Shown here piece after piece: positions 42,243 to 53,224 of a stretch of 64,000 bases of DNA. The position numbers and the translations under genes are program-made. Each line of letters starts with the position of its first letter. Within the stretch, counting starts at the first letter, position 1. The DNA comes from Sulfitobacter sp. CW3 (GTDB lineage Bacteria; Pseudomonadota; Alphaproteobacteria; Rhodobacterales; Rhodobacteraceae). The notes under the pieces were generated by a model. That model saw nothing but the letters and a program-made list of their open reading frames with translations. It was not told the origin of the DNA and made no database searches. The stretch spans positions 86,891 to 150,890 of the forward strand of contig NZ_JAHXRL010000010.1 in assembly GCF_019392245.1 (NCBI RefSeq), in the 5' to 3' direction.

Positions 42243-43541
42243 ATGAACAGACGACAATTTCTGGCTTCGGCCTCTGCAGTTGCCCTTCTTCCGCGCGCTG
42301 TATTCGCAGGGCAAGACGCGCTGCACCTGAAGGCCGAGGCGGTCGTTCAGCAGGTCCTGCCGGAAGGGGAGGGCAAGACTGCCATGCTCGGGTTCAACGG
42401 GTCGATGCCCGGCCCCGAACTGCGGATGCGGCGCGCGCAACGGGTTGAAGTCGAGGTCGAGAACGGTTTGCAAGAAGGCACGGCGGTTCATTGGCATGGC
42501 ATCCGGCTGGAGAACAAGATGGACGGCGTTCCGGTATTGACCCAAGACCTCATCAATCCCGGTACAACCAAGACCTATAGTTTCGTGCCCCCGGATGCAG
42601 GAACCTATTGGTATCACTCGCACTACATCTCGAACGAACAGGTGGCGCGGGGGATGATGGGGCCTCTGATTGTCGAAGACGATAGCCCACCTGACGTAGA
42701 TCACGACATCACTGTGCTTTTGTCGGATTGGCAGATGCAGGAAGATGGCAGCCTTGTCGAAGAATATACTGACATGCACAGTGTTGCCCATGGCGGATAC
42801 ATGGGCAACTTTGCCCGTGGGTTCTTGTCCACGTCACGGGTTAGGGTAGGGGACCGCGTCCGTTTGCGGCTGATCAATGCTGCGACCAACCGGATTTTTC
42901 CGGTGCAAGTCAGCGGTGTGGCAGGACTTGTTGTCGCTCTCGATGGTATGGCTCTTGCCACTCCGCGCCCTCTGAATGAAATTATTCTCGCCCCCGCACA
43001 ACGCGCTGATCTGATCGTAGATGTCATAGAACCAGTGGGTTTTGATATGATGACTCGTGATGGTTCATACCGTTTGGCAGATCTTGCCGCTGAAGGGGTG
43101 AACATAGACCGACAGGCTGGGCCAATATTGGCTCTCGCTTCGCCTGAACTGCCTGTGCCCGCTACGCCTACGCAACATCTGACACTCAAGATGATGGGTG
43201 GTGCCATGGGTGGCCGACATGGCGGTGACAACATTTGGGCATTCAATAATATCTCTGATCTGCACGAGGATCCGTTCGGATCCTTTGAGCGTGGTGAGAC
43301 GGTCAGAATAACCATGGTGAACGATACGTCCTTCCCGCATGGCATCCATCTGCACGGGCATCATTTCTACGAAGTCGATGCTGATGACACCTTGGGTGAC
43401 CTGCGCGACACAACACTGGTGAATGCGGGCGAAAGCCGCGATATCATCTGCGTTTTCGATAATCCGGGCAACTGGCTGTTGCATTGCCACATGCTCAGTC
43501 ATGCCATTGGCGGGATGCGCACATGGGTGGCTGTCGCATGA
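42243..43541 (+). CDS. Multicopper oxidase, TAT-exported, 432 aa
   Basis: TAT-like signal NRRQFLASASAVALL. Copper ligands in HWHGIRLENKMDG, YWYHSHY, HGIHLHGHHFY and LLHCHMLSHAIGGM. Trinuclear site complete. Shorter than the oxidase at 14337 and without its long Met insert, though GGAMGGRHGGDN may serve. Ends in an ATGA overlap with a cytochrome gene, suggesting that electrons from copper oxidation and the cytochrome are linked. Confidence 0.93.
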   Translation: MNRRQFLASASAVALLPRAVFAGQDALHLKAEAVVQQVLPEGEGKTAMLGFNGSMPGPELRMRRAQRVEVEVENGLQEGTAVHWHGIRLENKMDGVPVLTQDLINPGTTKTYSFVPPDAGTYWYHSHYISNEQVARGMMGPLIVEDDSPPDVDHDITVLLSDWQMQEDGSLVEEYTDMHSVAHGGYMGNFARGFLSTSRVRVGDRVRLRLINAATNRIFPVQVSGVAGLVVALDGMALATPRPLNEIILAPAQRADLIVDVIEPVGFDMMTRDGSYRLADLAAEGVNIDRQAGPILALASPELPVPATPTQHLTLKMMGGAMGGRHGGDNIWAFNNISDLHEDPFGSFERGETVRITMVNDTSFPHGIHLHGHHFYEVDADDTLGDLRDTTLVNAGESRDIICVFDNPGNWLLHCHMLSHAIGGMRTWVAVA

Positions 43542-43963
43542 AATGGTTTGTCGCGTTCCTGCATCTCCTTGCTACCGCAGCTGTGGCTGATCATGAATTG
43601 GACAATCGCGATATTCCTGCGGGTCGCGTTTTATACGCCGAAAACTGCGCTGCCTGTCATGGCGCAGACTTGGAAGGACAGCCCGATTGGCGGTCGCAGG
43701 GTGAGGATGGCGTTCTGCCTGCCCCACCTCACGACGCTTCAGGGCATACCTGGCATCACGATAACGCAATGTTGTTCGACTACACAAAGCTCGGAGGGAA
43801 AGCTGCATTGGCCGCTATGGGTGTCGCTGAATTCAACAGTGGAATGCCTGGATTTGAAGGCGTGATTTCAGATGACGAGATCTGGAACATCCTTGCCTAC
43901 ATTCGATCAACTTGGCCCGAGCGAGCGCGTGAAGTTCAAGCGAGCAGGAACCAAGCCCACTGA
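43538..43963 (+). CDS. Periplasmic c-type cytochrome, 141 aa
   Basis: Signal peptide 1-17, haem motif C37-AA-C40-H41, then GADLEGQPDWRSQ, PAPPHDASGHTWHH and SGMPGFEG. Paralogue of the cytochrome at 16620 with the same block order. Translation is coupled to the oxidase. It ends the operon; 43964-44151 shows no gene beyond a 14-codon frame starting at the stop. Confidence 0.9.
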   Translation: MKWFVAFLHLLATAAVADHELDNRDIPAGRVLYAENCAACHGADLEGQPDWRSQGEDGVLPAPPHDASGHTWHHDNAMLFDYTKLGGKAALAAMGVAEFNSGMPGFEGVISDDEIWNILAYIRSTWPERAREVQASRNQAH

Positions 43964-44151
43964 TGGCACACGCACGCACTGTGCAAGGCATAGAAGCCCG
44001 GCTGTGAGCATCATCAGCCTAAGCTCTCTTGCCGTTCATTTGTTCCTGCCTGCGTGGTTGCAGACACAGTTGGAGGCTTAGGTCCTTGGGTGATCTGGAC
44101 GCTATGAGAGAGTTTGCCGACATTGATGAATGGAGACTATTAAAACAAGCC

Positions 44152-44182
44152 TTGACCTTCCAGTAGGTGGAAGCCCTAAGTA
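44152..44182 (+). promoter_or_regulatory. CueR-type promoter of copA-cueR
   Basis: -35 TTGACC, a 19-base spacer TTCCAGTAGGTGGAAGCCC, -10 TAAGTA. The arrangement is the textbook CueR-activated copA promoter. Confidence 0.83.
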
Positions 44183-44211
44183 GAGATGATACCAGAGTAG
44201 GGGTCCCGACG

Positions 44212-46719
<2,508 letters not shown>

Positions 46720-46729
46720 GAGAAATTCG

Positions 46730-47122
46730 ATGAATATTGGCGAAGTTTCAGACAAATCAGGCCTGCCTCCTAAAACCATCCGTTATTACGAGGATATCGG
46801 CTTGGTTAAACCCCTGCGCGGCCCCAATGGCTATCGCAGTTTCCGCGAGAGTGACATGCACAAATTGGCGTTTTTAGGGCGATCTCGGGCGTTGGGTTTT
46901 ACCATTGAGGATTGCCGAAATCTGTTGGCACTTTGGGATGACCAAGACCGCGCCAGCGCTGATGTACGCGCAATTGCGCGGGAGCATCTCGAGCAGATTG
47001 AAAGCAAAATAGCGGACCTGAATTCGATCCGGGCTACTTTGTCACACTTGGTTCGTGAGTGCGCAGGCGATCATAGACCCGATTGTCCAATTCTAAAGAA
47101 GTTGGGTAATTTTTCCAAATAG
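46730..47122 (+). CDS. cueR: CueR-type copper-responsive MerR regulator, 130 aa
   Basis: Winged helix MNIGEVSDKSGLPPKTIRYYEDIGL with RGPNGYRSFRESD, a dimer helix, and the Cu(I) loop with two Cys separated by seven residues (ECAGDHRPDCPIL), as in CueR. ATG 46730 is chosen over 46697 by homology and a preceding GGAGA. Likely activator of the seven TTCCA-type promoters in this window. Confidence 0.93.
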   Translation: MNIGEVSDKSGLPPKTIRYYEDIGLVKPLRGPNGYRSFRESDMHKLAFLGRSRALGFTIEDCRNLLALWDDQDRASADVRAIAREHLEQIESKIADLNSIRATLSHLVRECAGDHRPDCPILKKLGNFSK

Positions 47123-47126
47123 GTTG

Positions 47127-47157
47127 GGAACCCTCCAGCGCTGGAAGCTTGTTTAGT
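47127..47157 (+). promoter_or_regulatory. CueR-type operator before the DUF305 gene
   Basis: A good dyad (CCTCCAGCGCTGGAAG) in a 19-base spacer, -10 TTTAGT, but a weak -35 (GGAACC). It begins four bases behind the cueR stop and may give a modest activated promoter. Confidence 0.55.
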
Positions 47158-47192
47158 TTTTAATACCTGAAACTTAAATAGGAATCCAATTC

Positions 47193-47669
47193 ATGTCATA
47201 CTGGCGCTTCTTTGCAATGATCATCACATCAACCATCGTAATGCTTGGCTTGATGTACCTAAACACTTACGCGCTGGACCATGTATTTTTCAGTGAGACC
47301 AGAACCTACATGGCAATTTACATGGGCGCGGTCATGGCAATCATCATGCTGGCCTTCATGTTGGGAATGTACTCCAATAAAACGGCCAACATTTCTATCT
47401 TTGTGGGCAGCGCGCTTGTTTTCGCAATATCGCTCTATCTGGTACGCAGCCAGTCGACGATTGATGACACGTCTTGGATGAGTGCGATGATACCGCACCA
47501 CTCGATCGCGATCCTCACCAGTGAACGCGCCAATATCACCGACCCCCGTGTGCGTAAGTTGGCTGATGATATCATCGAGGCGCAGCGTCTTGAGATTGCA
47601 GAAATGAAGGCGCTGATCATCGATTTGAACGGCGGTCCTGCCGCAACTCCTGAAATTGACGGTAAATAA
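47193..47669 (+). CDS. DUF305 membrane protein, 158 aa
   Basis: Three membrane helices (residues 7-28, 38-60, 66-85), then a periplasmic helical segment with the family signature SWMSAMIPHHSIAI (H102, H103) and ARKLADDIIEAQRLEIAEM-like helix. DUF305 proteins bind copper or accompany it in resistance loci; the mechanism is unknown. Ribosome site AGGA; next gene 11 bases on. Confidence 0.87.
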   Translation: MSYWRFFAMIITSTIVMLGLMYLNTYALDHVFFSETRTYMAIYMGAVMAIIMLAFMLGMYSNKTANISIFVGSALVFAISLYLVRSQSTIDDTSWMSAMIPHHSIAILTSERANITDPRVRKLADDIIEAQRLEIAEMKALIIDLNGGPAATPEIDGK

Positions 47670-47680
47670 GGAGAATTCTG

Positions 47681-48442
47681 ATGGCACTCGATCAAACTAA
47701 GACAAAGGCCAAGCTGTACCGGATGGTGATGGATGCTCATACATGTCCGTACGGTCTAAAATCAAAAGACCTTTTAGAGCGTCAGGGGTTTGAGGTCGAG
47801 GATCACCACCTCGAGACACGCGAGCAGACTGATGCGTTCATGGACAAGCATGGGGTTGAATTGACGCCGCAAACCTTCATAGACGGAGAGCGTGTTGGAG
47901 GGTATGACGCTCTGCGCGTTCATTTCGGTCTAGACAAGCCCGAAGATGAGCGTTCGGACACAACTTACCAGCCAGTGATCACGATTTTTGCCGTGGCTTT
48001 TCTGATGGCGCTTGGTTTGTCGTGGTACAGTTTTGAAACCATCCTCACGGTTAGGGCGTTCGAATGGTTCATCTCGATCTCGATGTGCTTGCTGGCTGTT
48101 CAAAAATTACAAAATATCGAGACCTTCTCGACGATGTTTCTTAACTATGATCTGCTGGCGCAGCGTTGGGTACCTTATGGTAAAATTTACCCTTTTGGAG
48201 AAGCATTTGCTGGTATCCTTATGACTGCTGGCGCGCTTACGTGGCTTTCGGCACCCGTGGCAATTGTGATTGGCGGCATCGGCGCGGTGTCAGTCATAAA
48301 GGCGGTCTACGTTGATAAACGTGAATTGAAATGTGCCTGTGTTGGCGGAGACAGCAGCGTACCATTGGGTTTCATCTCATTGACGGAAAATTTGATGATG
48401 TTGAGCATGGGTATCTGGATGCTTGCAAAGCTCTTCATGTAA
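47681..48442 (+). CDS. Glutaredoxin-MauE fusion membrane protein, 253 aa
   Basis: Residues 10-85 are a glutaredoxin domain with a one-cysteine-type site (C22-PYG) and TPQTFIDGERVGGYDAL. Residues 100-253 are a four-helix MauE/DoxX-like membrane domain ending with KCACVGGDSSVPLGF (two Cys facing the membrane surface). MauE-type proteins pass reducing power for disulfide handling. The fusion would bring cytoplasmic thiol chemistry to the membrane. Ribosome site AAGGAG; co-transcribed with DUF305. Confidence 0.83.
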   Translation: MALDQTKTKAKLYRMVMDAHTCPYGLKSKDLLERQGFEVEDHHLETREQTDAFMDKHGVELTPQTFIDGERVGGYDALRVHFGLDKPEDERSDTTYQPVITIFAVAFLMALGLSWYSFETILTVRAFEWFISISMCLLAVQKLQNIETFSTMFLNYDLLAQRWVPYGKIYPFGEAFAGILMTAGALTWLSAPVAIVIGGIGAVSVIKAVYVDKRELKCACVGGDSSVPLGFISLTENLMMLSMGIWMLAKLFM

Positions 48443-48569
48443 ATTTTAAGGTTAACCTGATCAAGAATTCTCAATCGGTGGGCGGAGGAACCTACCTACT
48501 TCTTTGCCCCACCCACACAAGCCCAAGTGAGGACGACTGAACCCATAATCGCGCCTGTATTTGAGTAAT

Positions 48570-49946
48570 TTACTCTATTGGGAGTTTCATGGTTGCCATG
48601 AGGCCGGCTGCGGGGCGATTTGACAGACTGACATCCCCACCATGGGCACGCGCGATGGTGCGTGCGATAGACAGGCCAAGACCTGTACCGCCGGTTTCTC
48701 GCGAGCGTGACCTTTCAAGGCGGAAAAACGGCGCAAACACTTTTTCCAGATCAGTTTCCGGAATACCAGGTCCGTTGTCAGAGACCGCGACAAAAGCATG
48801 CTCTGCATAGTGGTGGTACGTGACATGCGCGGTTTCGCCGTATCGCCGGGCATTCTCGATAAGGTTGCGCAAGGCACGCCGTACAGATTGAGGACGAATG
48901 CGGACCGTTACTTTTTCGCCTTCTTCTAGTGTGAAGCTGTCCAACATGTCTGACTGGAGGCACGCAAGATAGGCACCCAAATCTACCGCCTCATAGTTTT
49001 CTGCGGTCGCCATTCCCTTAGCAAAGGCAAGCGTTTCATCCACCATACCCTGCATTTCTTCGACAGAGGTGATTACCCTCTCTCGCGTCTCGTCATCATC
49101 GATCATTTCTGCCCTGATACGCAAAGCCGTGAGAGGAGACCGAAGGTCATGGCCAAGAGCCGCCAAGAGCTGCGTTCGATCTGCAATAAAAAGACCTAGT
49201 CTTTCCTGCATACGATTATACGTCCGCGTAAGGTTTCTCACTTCACTGGGGCCCATCTCTGGCAGGGGTTCTACATTTTCACCTCGCCCAAGTCGGTCCG
49301 CTGCTTGAGAAATCTGTAAAAGAGGCCTGATCAATCGTGAGAGCAAGAACCAGCATGCAACTATAAGGATAAGCGCCGCGGTCATACCGAAACTGACGAA
49401 CGAATACCAAGGCCATTGCAGGGGTGGGCGCTCAAACCGTGTAGCTACATTCAGCCATTGTTCACCAGTCAGCGAAATTGAAAGCTGCATTTCGATCGCG
49501 GACAGCTTTCCGCGCATCATCGCCTGATGCATTTGGGTCATTTCGGGACCCATATGAGGCATAGGAAGAATACCCTGATCAGCTTCGTGCAGTTCCACAC
49601 GAATTTCACGTTGGCTTGACTGACCAAGAAGGCTGCGCACGCGTTCTTCGACGGCTCCGTTATCGGCATGTGTTTCATGATCAACGGCTGGAGATTTTGA
49701 AAGGTCAAATCTTACAAGTGGAGAATTTGCAGCCCGCAGAATTGCCGGTTGCAAGCTTATCGGCGCTTCCTCGATCAAGCGGGCGACATTGGCTGCCCGG
49801 CTCGCGGCCTCAAAACCAAGGGCCGCGCGAACGGCAAGGCTGCGCTCGTCTACAAACAACCAAAGGCTCAACGCTTGAGCTAAAACAAGAGCTGCGATGA
49901 CCAAAAGCACCAGCTGTACGCGCAGACTGTCCAGCCAACGCAGCAT
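48570..49946 (-). CDS. Sensor histidine kinase, copper/envelope type, 458 aa
   Basis: Two membrane helices (about 9-31 and 185-207) enclose a periplasmic domain of some 150 residues. This has a Met/His-rich patch (MPHMGPEMTQMHQAMM), a plausible Cu(I) site. HAMP, then ALGHDLRSPLTALRIRAEM (phospho-His), NLIENARRYG, DNGPGIP and GGTGLGLSIARTIA. The ATG overlaps the regulator stop (TGATG). Confidence 0.92.
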   Translation of the reverse strand: MLRWLDSLRVQLVLLVIAALVLAQALSLWLFVDERSLAVRAALGFEAASRAANVARLIEEAPISLQPAILRAANSPLVRFDLSKSPAVDHETHADNGAVEERVRSLLGQSSQREIRVELHEADQGILPMPHMGPEMTQMHQAMMRGKLSAIEMQLSISLTGEQWLNVATRFERPPLQWPWYSFVSFGMTAALILIVACWFLLSRLIRPLLQISQAADRLGRGENVEPLPEMGPSEVRNLTRTYNRMQERLGLFIADRTQLLAALGHDLRSPLTALRIRAEMIDDDETRERVITSVEEMQGMVDETLAFAKGMATAENYEAVDLGAYLACLQSDMLDSFTLEEGEKVTVRIRPQSVRRALRNLIENARRYGETAHVTYHHYAEHAFVAVSDNGPGIPETDLEKVFAPFFRLERSRSRETGGTGLGLSIARTIARAHGGDVSLSNRPAAGLMATMKLPIE

Positions 49947-50668
49947 CAGCCCAACTCCGTCACATCTGCCACCAAACAATAGCCGCCACCACGGACCGTC
50001 GTGATGAGATGTGGTCGCGCTGGATCAGGTTCGATTTTGCGACGCAGCCTGCTAATTTGATTGTCGATAGTCCGGTCAAAGACTGAAGCCGCCTTGCTTG
50101 CCGTTAGATCAAGCAATTGATCACGGTTCAGAACAAGCCGAGGGCGCTCAAGCAGGACAGTGAGCAATTTGAACTCTGCTCTGCTCAGATCCACTTTCTG
50201 ACCGGTCTCATCTGTAAGCAACTGACTGTCGGTATCCAAAACCCAATGCGCAAATGCGATGCGGCGGCCAGACAAAGTACCCGCAATGTGTTCAGAGCGT
50301 GAGACGCGACGTAGAATTGCTTTGATCCTGGCGATCAATTCGCGCGGGTTGAACGGCTTTGATAGATAGTCGTCCGCACCTATTTCCAAGCCAACGATGC
50401 GGTCTGTCTCTTCATCAAGTGCGGTCAGCATCAAGATCGGGATCGAACCATTGGCAGACAGACGGCGGCATACAGATAGTCCGTCCTCGCCCGGCATCAT
50501 GACGTCGAGAACGATCAGATCGAATTGCCCTTTGGAAAGTTTTTCATCCATCTCACTTGCGTCACGCGCCGAGGTGGCACGCATACCGTTCTTTTCCAGA
50601 TATCGCGTAACCGCATCGCGAATTTCGCGGTGATCATCGACCACAAGTATATGAGGCTGTTCCGTCAT
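49946..50668 (-). CDS. OmpR/CopR-family response regulator, 240 aa
   Basis: Receiver domain with acidic pocket near the start (VVDDHREIRD), phospho-Asp in LIVLDVMMPGEDG and K in YLSKPFNPREL. The C-terminal winged helix ends SRLRRKIEPDPARPHLITTVRGGGYCL. Forms a two-gene operon with the kinase. Likely controls the divergent EF-hand gene through repeats at 50713-50759. Confidence 0.93.
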   Translation of the reverse strand: MTEQPHILVVDDHREIRDAVTRYLEKNGMRATSARDASEMDEKLSKGQFDLIVLDVMMPGEDGLSVCRRLSANGSIPILMLTALDEETDRIVGLEIGADDYLSKPFNPRELIARIKAILRRVSRSEHIAGTLSGRRIAFAHWVLDTDSQLLTDETGQKVDLSRAEFKLLTVLLERPRLVLNRDQLLDLTASKAASVFDRTIDNQISRLRRKIEPDPARPHLITTVRGGGYCLVADVTELG

Positions 50669-50712
50669 ATTGCCCTCTTTATCCTACACTTGAGACGCTT
50701 TGCTCGAGAGAT

Positions 50713-50759
50713 TTGTCACAGGGTGTAACAGTCTGATGCGTTGCGACACAGTGATACAA
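50713..50759. promoter_or_regulatory. Candidate response-regulator binding repeats
   Basis: TTGTCACAGGGTGTAACA (50713-50730) and TTGCGACACAGTGATACAA (50741-50759) are similar, 28 bases apart, between the divergent regulator and EF-hand genes. Each has a TGTCAC/GACAC...GTxAC pattern typical of OmpR-family half-sites. Confidence 0.4.
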
Positions 50760-50839
50760 TGCCTCGCTTCACAGACCTTTCACCGGGACATAAAACTATC
50801 ACATGAAGTGTATCGTAAACAAAACATGAGGAAACAGAA

Positions 50840-51349
50840 ATGACCCGTAAAACAATTATCGCAGCAGCAGTTCTGGCAGTAACCGCATTCGGAGGGGCCG
50901 CTTTTGCCCAGTCCAATCATGGTCATGGCAACAAGGCAGGCAAAATAAACACCCAAGGAATGATGATGCAAGGCGGCGGCATGATGGGCGATATGTCTGA
51001 AATGCAGGGCATGATGCAGCGCATGCATGAGAACATGACGCAAATGATGGATGCTGATGGTGATGGGACCGTTACACCCGAAGAAATGCGCGCGATGATG
51101 CAGGCGAAGTTGACAGAAAATGACGCTGACGGATCCGGAAGCCTTTCCATCGAAGAGTTTGAAACCCTTCACAGCGCAATGATGCGCAATATGATGGTGG
51201 ACCGGTTTCAGCATCTTGATGCAGATGGCGACGGCGCGGTGACACCCGAGGAAATGATGGCTCCTGCGGCGATGATGGAACGCATGCAAAAAATGCAAGG
51301 CGGGTCTATGATGCCGGGCGGGCAATCTGACGACGGCGAAAAGGACTAA
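50840..51349 (+). CDS. Exported EF-hand protein, Met-rich, 169 aa
   Basis: Signal peptide 1-22. A Met/Gly-rich stretch (GMMMQGGGMMGDMSEM) then three EF-hand loops (DADGDGTVTPEE, DADGSGSLSIEE, DADGDGAVTPEE), ending in a second Met-rich part. Ca2+ binding is expected from the loops and Cu(I) from the Met clusters. Divergent from a two-component system. Small proteins of this type are often the most strongly induced target of such systems. Confidence 0.85.
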   Translation: MTRKTIIAAAVLAVTAFGGAAFAQSNHGHGNKAGKINTQGMMMQGGGMMGDMSEMQGMMQRMHENMTQMMDADGDGTVTPEEMRAMMQAKLTENDADGSGSLSIEEFETLHSAMMRNMMVDRFQHLDADGDGAVTPEEMMAPAAMMERMQKMQGGSMMPGGQSDDGEKD

Positions 51350-51497
51350 CGCTCTTAGACCAAGCTGGAGTTTCCGGGCGTCGGCTGGTGGGTCGACGCC
51401 CACCTCGTTTCCGACGCGTCATTGGATTGTGCAGCAACATCTTGCCAACACCGGCTACCTGTTCAGAAGATTCAAGCTGTAGCAGCGCAAACACGTC

Positions 51498-51528
51498 TTG
51501 ACCCTCCCGTAGGTGGAAGCGCTAAAGC
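51498..51528 (+). promoter_or_regulatory. CueR-type promoter of the VTT-lgt operon
   Basis: -35 TTGACC, a 19-base spacer CTCCCGTAGGTGGAAGCGC, -10 TAAAGC. One arm is less perfect than in the copA site. Confidence 0.72.
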
Positions 51529-51762
51529 AAAAGTAACGCGGATTTCCACTCGTTCAATTTTGAAGGTCGAGCTTGATGTTATGTAGCAGCACTCGATATC
51601 AATCACCCAGTTTGAAGATTGACTGTGTCGCAACCGAAGACGATGTACGCACCAATTGCATACGTAGTTTCTGTCTCTCTATTCCAGAGAGATGGTTGCC
51701 ACCTCCAGAAACCGCTTGGCAGTCTTTCTGTGGAACCCGTTGAGGTGCCTTCGGTGACGCGC

Positions 51763-52440
51763 ATGCGCTCCAATGGATGGAAGGTGAGGACTACCATTGT
51801 CGTGGTGGGTATCCTTGCCATCGCAGCGATATTCATCGATCCTCTCTCAGAAATTGTTGGTGCGTTAAAGAGTGACAGCATTTCTGAATGGGTGAACGCC
51901 GCTGGTGTATGGGGGCCAATTCTCATTATTGGTCTGATGGCAGCAGCGATTGTTGCTACGCCAATTCCAAGCGCTCCGATCGCACTTGCTGCTGGTGCGG
52001 CGTACGGCCACACACTTGGTACGATATACATCGTCATAGGGGCAGAGCTTGGCGCGCTGATCGCCTTCGGGCTAGCAAGGTTTTTGGGCCGTGATATTCT
52101 TGTCCGGTGGGTAGGTGGTAAGCTTGATGCGGGGTTACTTGGATCGCAGAACCTCCTAACGTTCACGGTATTCGCAAGCCGCCTGTTGCCGTTCATTTCC
52201 TTCGATATTGTGAGCTATGCTGCCGGATTGAGCCGTCTGCATGTCTGGCGATTTGCGGTAGCCACGCTCGCGGGCATTATCCCGGCCAGCTTTATTCTAG
52301 CCCATTTCGGCAATGAAGCCGTTAGTGGACAATCAGATCGCGCCGTCTGGGCTGCGATAGGGCTGGGCGCTTTGACGCTGGTGCCTCTGATTATAGTGGC
52401 GGTAAGGGACCGTCGCAGAAAGCAGCTGTCCTATGACTGA
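51763..52440 (+). CDS. TVP38/TMEM64-type (VTT) membrane protein, about 225 aa
   Basis: VTT-domain protein, distant kin of DedA: AIVATPIPSAPIALAAGAAYG, GAELGALIAFGLARFLGRD, and FASRLLPFISFDIVSYAAGLSRL. Implicated in membrane lipid turnover. The start is uncertain: ATG 51763 begins the conserved part, while ATG 51643 or TTG 51619 would add an unusual N-terminus. First gene behind a CueR-type promoter. Overlaps the next gene by 8 bases. Confidence 0.8.
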   Translation: MRSNGWKVRTTIVVVGILAIAAIFIDPLSEIVGALKSDSISEWVNAAGVWGPILIIGLMAAAIVATPIPSAPIALAAGAAYGHTLGTIYIVIGAELGALIAFGLARFLGRDILVRWVGGKLDAGLLGSQNLLTFTVFASRLLPFISFDIVSYAAGLSRLHVWRFAVATLAGIIPASFILAHFGNEAVSGQSDRAVWAAIGLGALTLVPLIIVAVRDRRRKQLSYD

Positions 52441-53224
52441 CCGCCAAACGACCTTCGGACCCACACCCTTGGGATGGAGGGCGGTGCGGTGGATTTTTTT
52501 GAGAGACGTTCGACGCATGAGCCGTCGGCATCTGACCTATCGGACGCTGCAATTGACCCAGGGTGATACAGTGCGCTGGTTGTCCGACGACATTGGTCGC
52601 TTTCTTAAGACGCTAGAGCGTGAAACTGCGGAAATGAGAGCAAATGCTGAACTGTCACAAATTCCAAATGTCGGCAGTCGCCTGATGGTGGAACTAGCGA
52701 TCTATACCGTCGCCGCCGACGCAGCGCTGCGGGCGCAGGGGGTTGCGGCGGCATCTGCACATTCTGTTATGGCTGACATCGGGTGGGATCTGTATCGCCG
52801 CATGCTGGTTCTGTCATCGCTGCCATCACGAATGATCAGCCGTGATCCGGGGCGCAGGCTTCGGTGGACTCTCGGCGGGTTGTTGATCTTCCCCTTTCGT
52901 CCAGTCGGCGCGCCAGGCTATGATGCTCAAGTTTTTCGCAAGGGCGAAGTTATCCACACACATTTCACGCATTGCCCGCCACAGACATTCGCGCGCGCTG
53001 CCGCTGTACGCCGCAAAGATCCTGAACTGCTTGAGGCATTTCGGCAAAGCTGGTGCCGCTATGATACGCCGGGTGCAGACATTATCGCCGCCGATGGTAA
53101 GCGGGGGCACTACCAAAGGCCACAAACTCTATCGGCCGGAGACCCTGTTTGCGACATGTGTTGGAAAGCACGCGGATCAAAACAGCTTCCTAAATCTGAT
53201 AGGAAGGAAGACAAGCAATGCTGA
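52433..53224 (+). CDS. L-2-amino-thiazoline-4-carboxylate hydrolase-like protein, 263 aa
   Basis: The C-terminal part shows the pattern of this family: SWCRYDTPGADIIAADG, then RPQTLSAGDPVCDMCW, with the characteristic Cys/Asp and G-D-x-x-C-D-x elements. N-terminal 190 residues are helical with a hydrophobic LGGLLIFPFRPVGAPG segment. Known members open a thiazoline ring in cysteine synthesis; the role here may differ. It is placed between a VTT gene and lgt with overlaps on both sides, which suggests work on the envelope or on thiols. Confidence 0.6.
   Translation: MTDRQTTFGPTPLGWRAVRWIFLRDVRRMSRRHLTYRTLQLTQGDTVRWLSDDIGRFLKTLERETAEMRANAELSQIPNVGSRLMVELAIYTVAADAALRAQGVAAASAHSVMADIGWDLYRRMLVLSSLPSRMISRDPGRRLRWTLGGLLIFPFRPVGAPGYDAQVFRKGEVIHTHFTHCPPQTFARAAAVRRKDPELLEAFRQSWCRYDTPGADIIAADGKRGHYQRPQTLSAGDPVCDMCWKARGSKQLPKSDRKEDKQC

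Noticed and set aside
43964..44008. 14-codon frame overlapping the cytochrome stop
   Set aside because: Too short and without any feature beyond a chance TGATG overlap.
48470..48530. Terminator between the Grx-MauE gene and the kinase
   Set aside because: GTGGG and CCCAC runs could pair, but the loop is long and no T-tract follows.
50780..51403. Long His-rich frame on the minus strand
   Set aside because: It mirrors the Met- and Asp-rich EF-hand gene; antisense of ATG/GAT-rich DNA gives His and Ile runs. No start signal.
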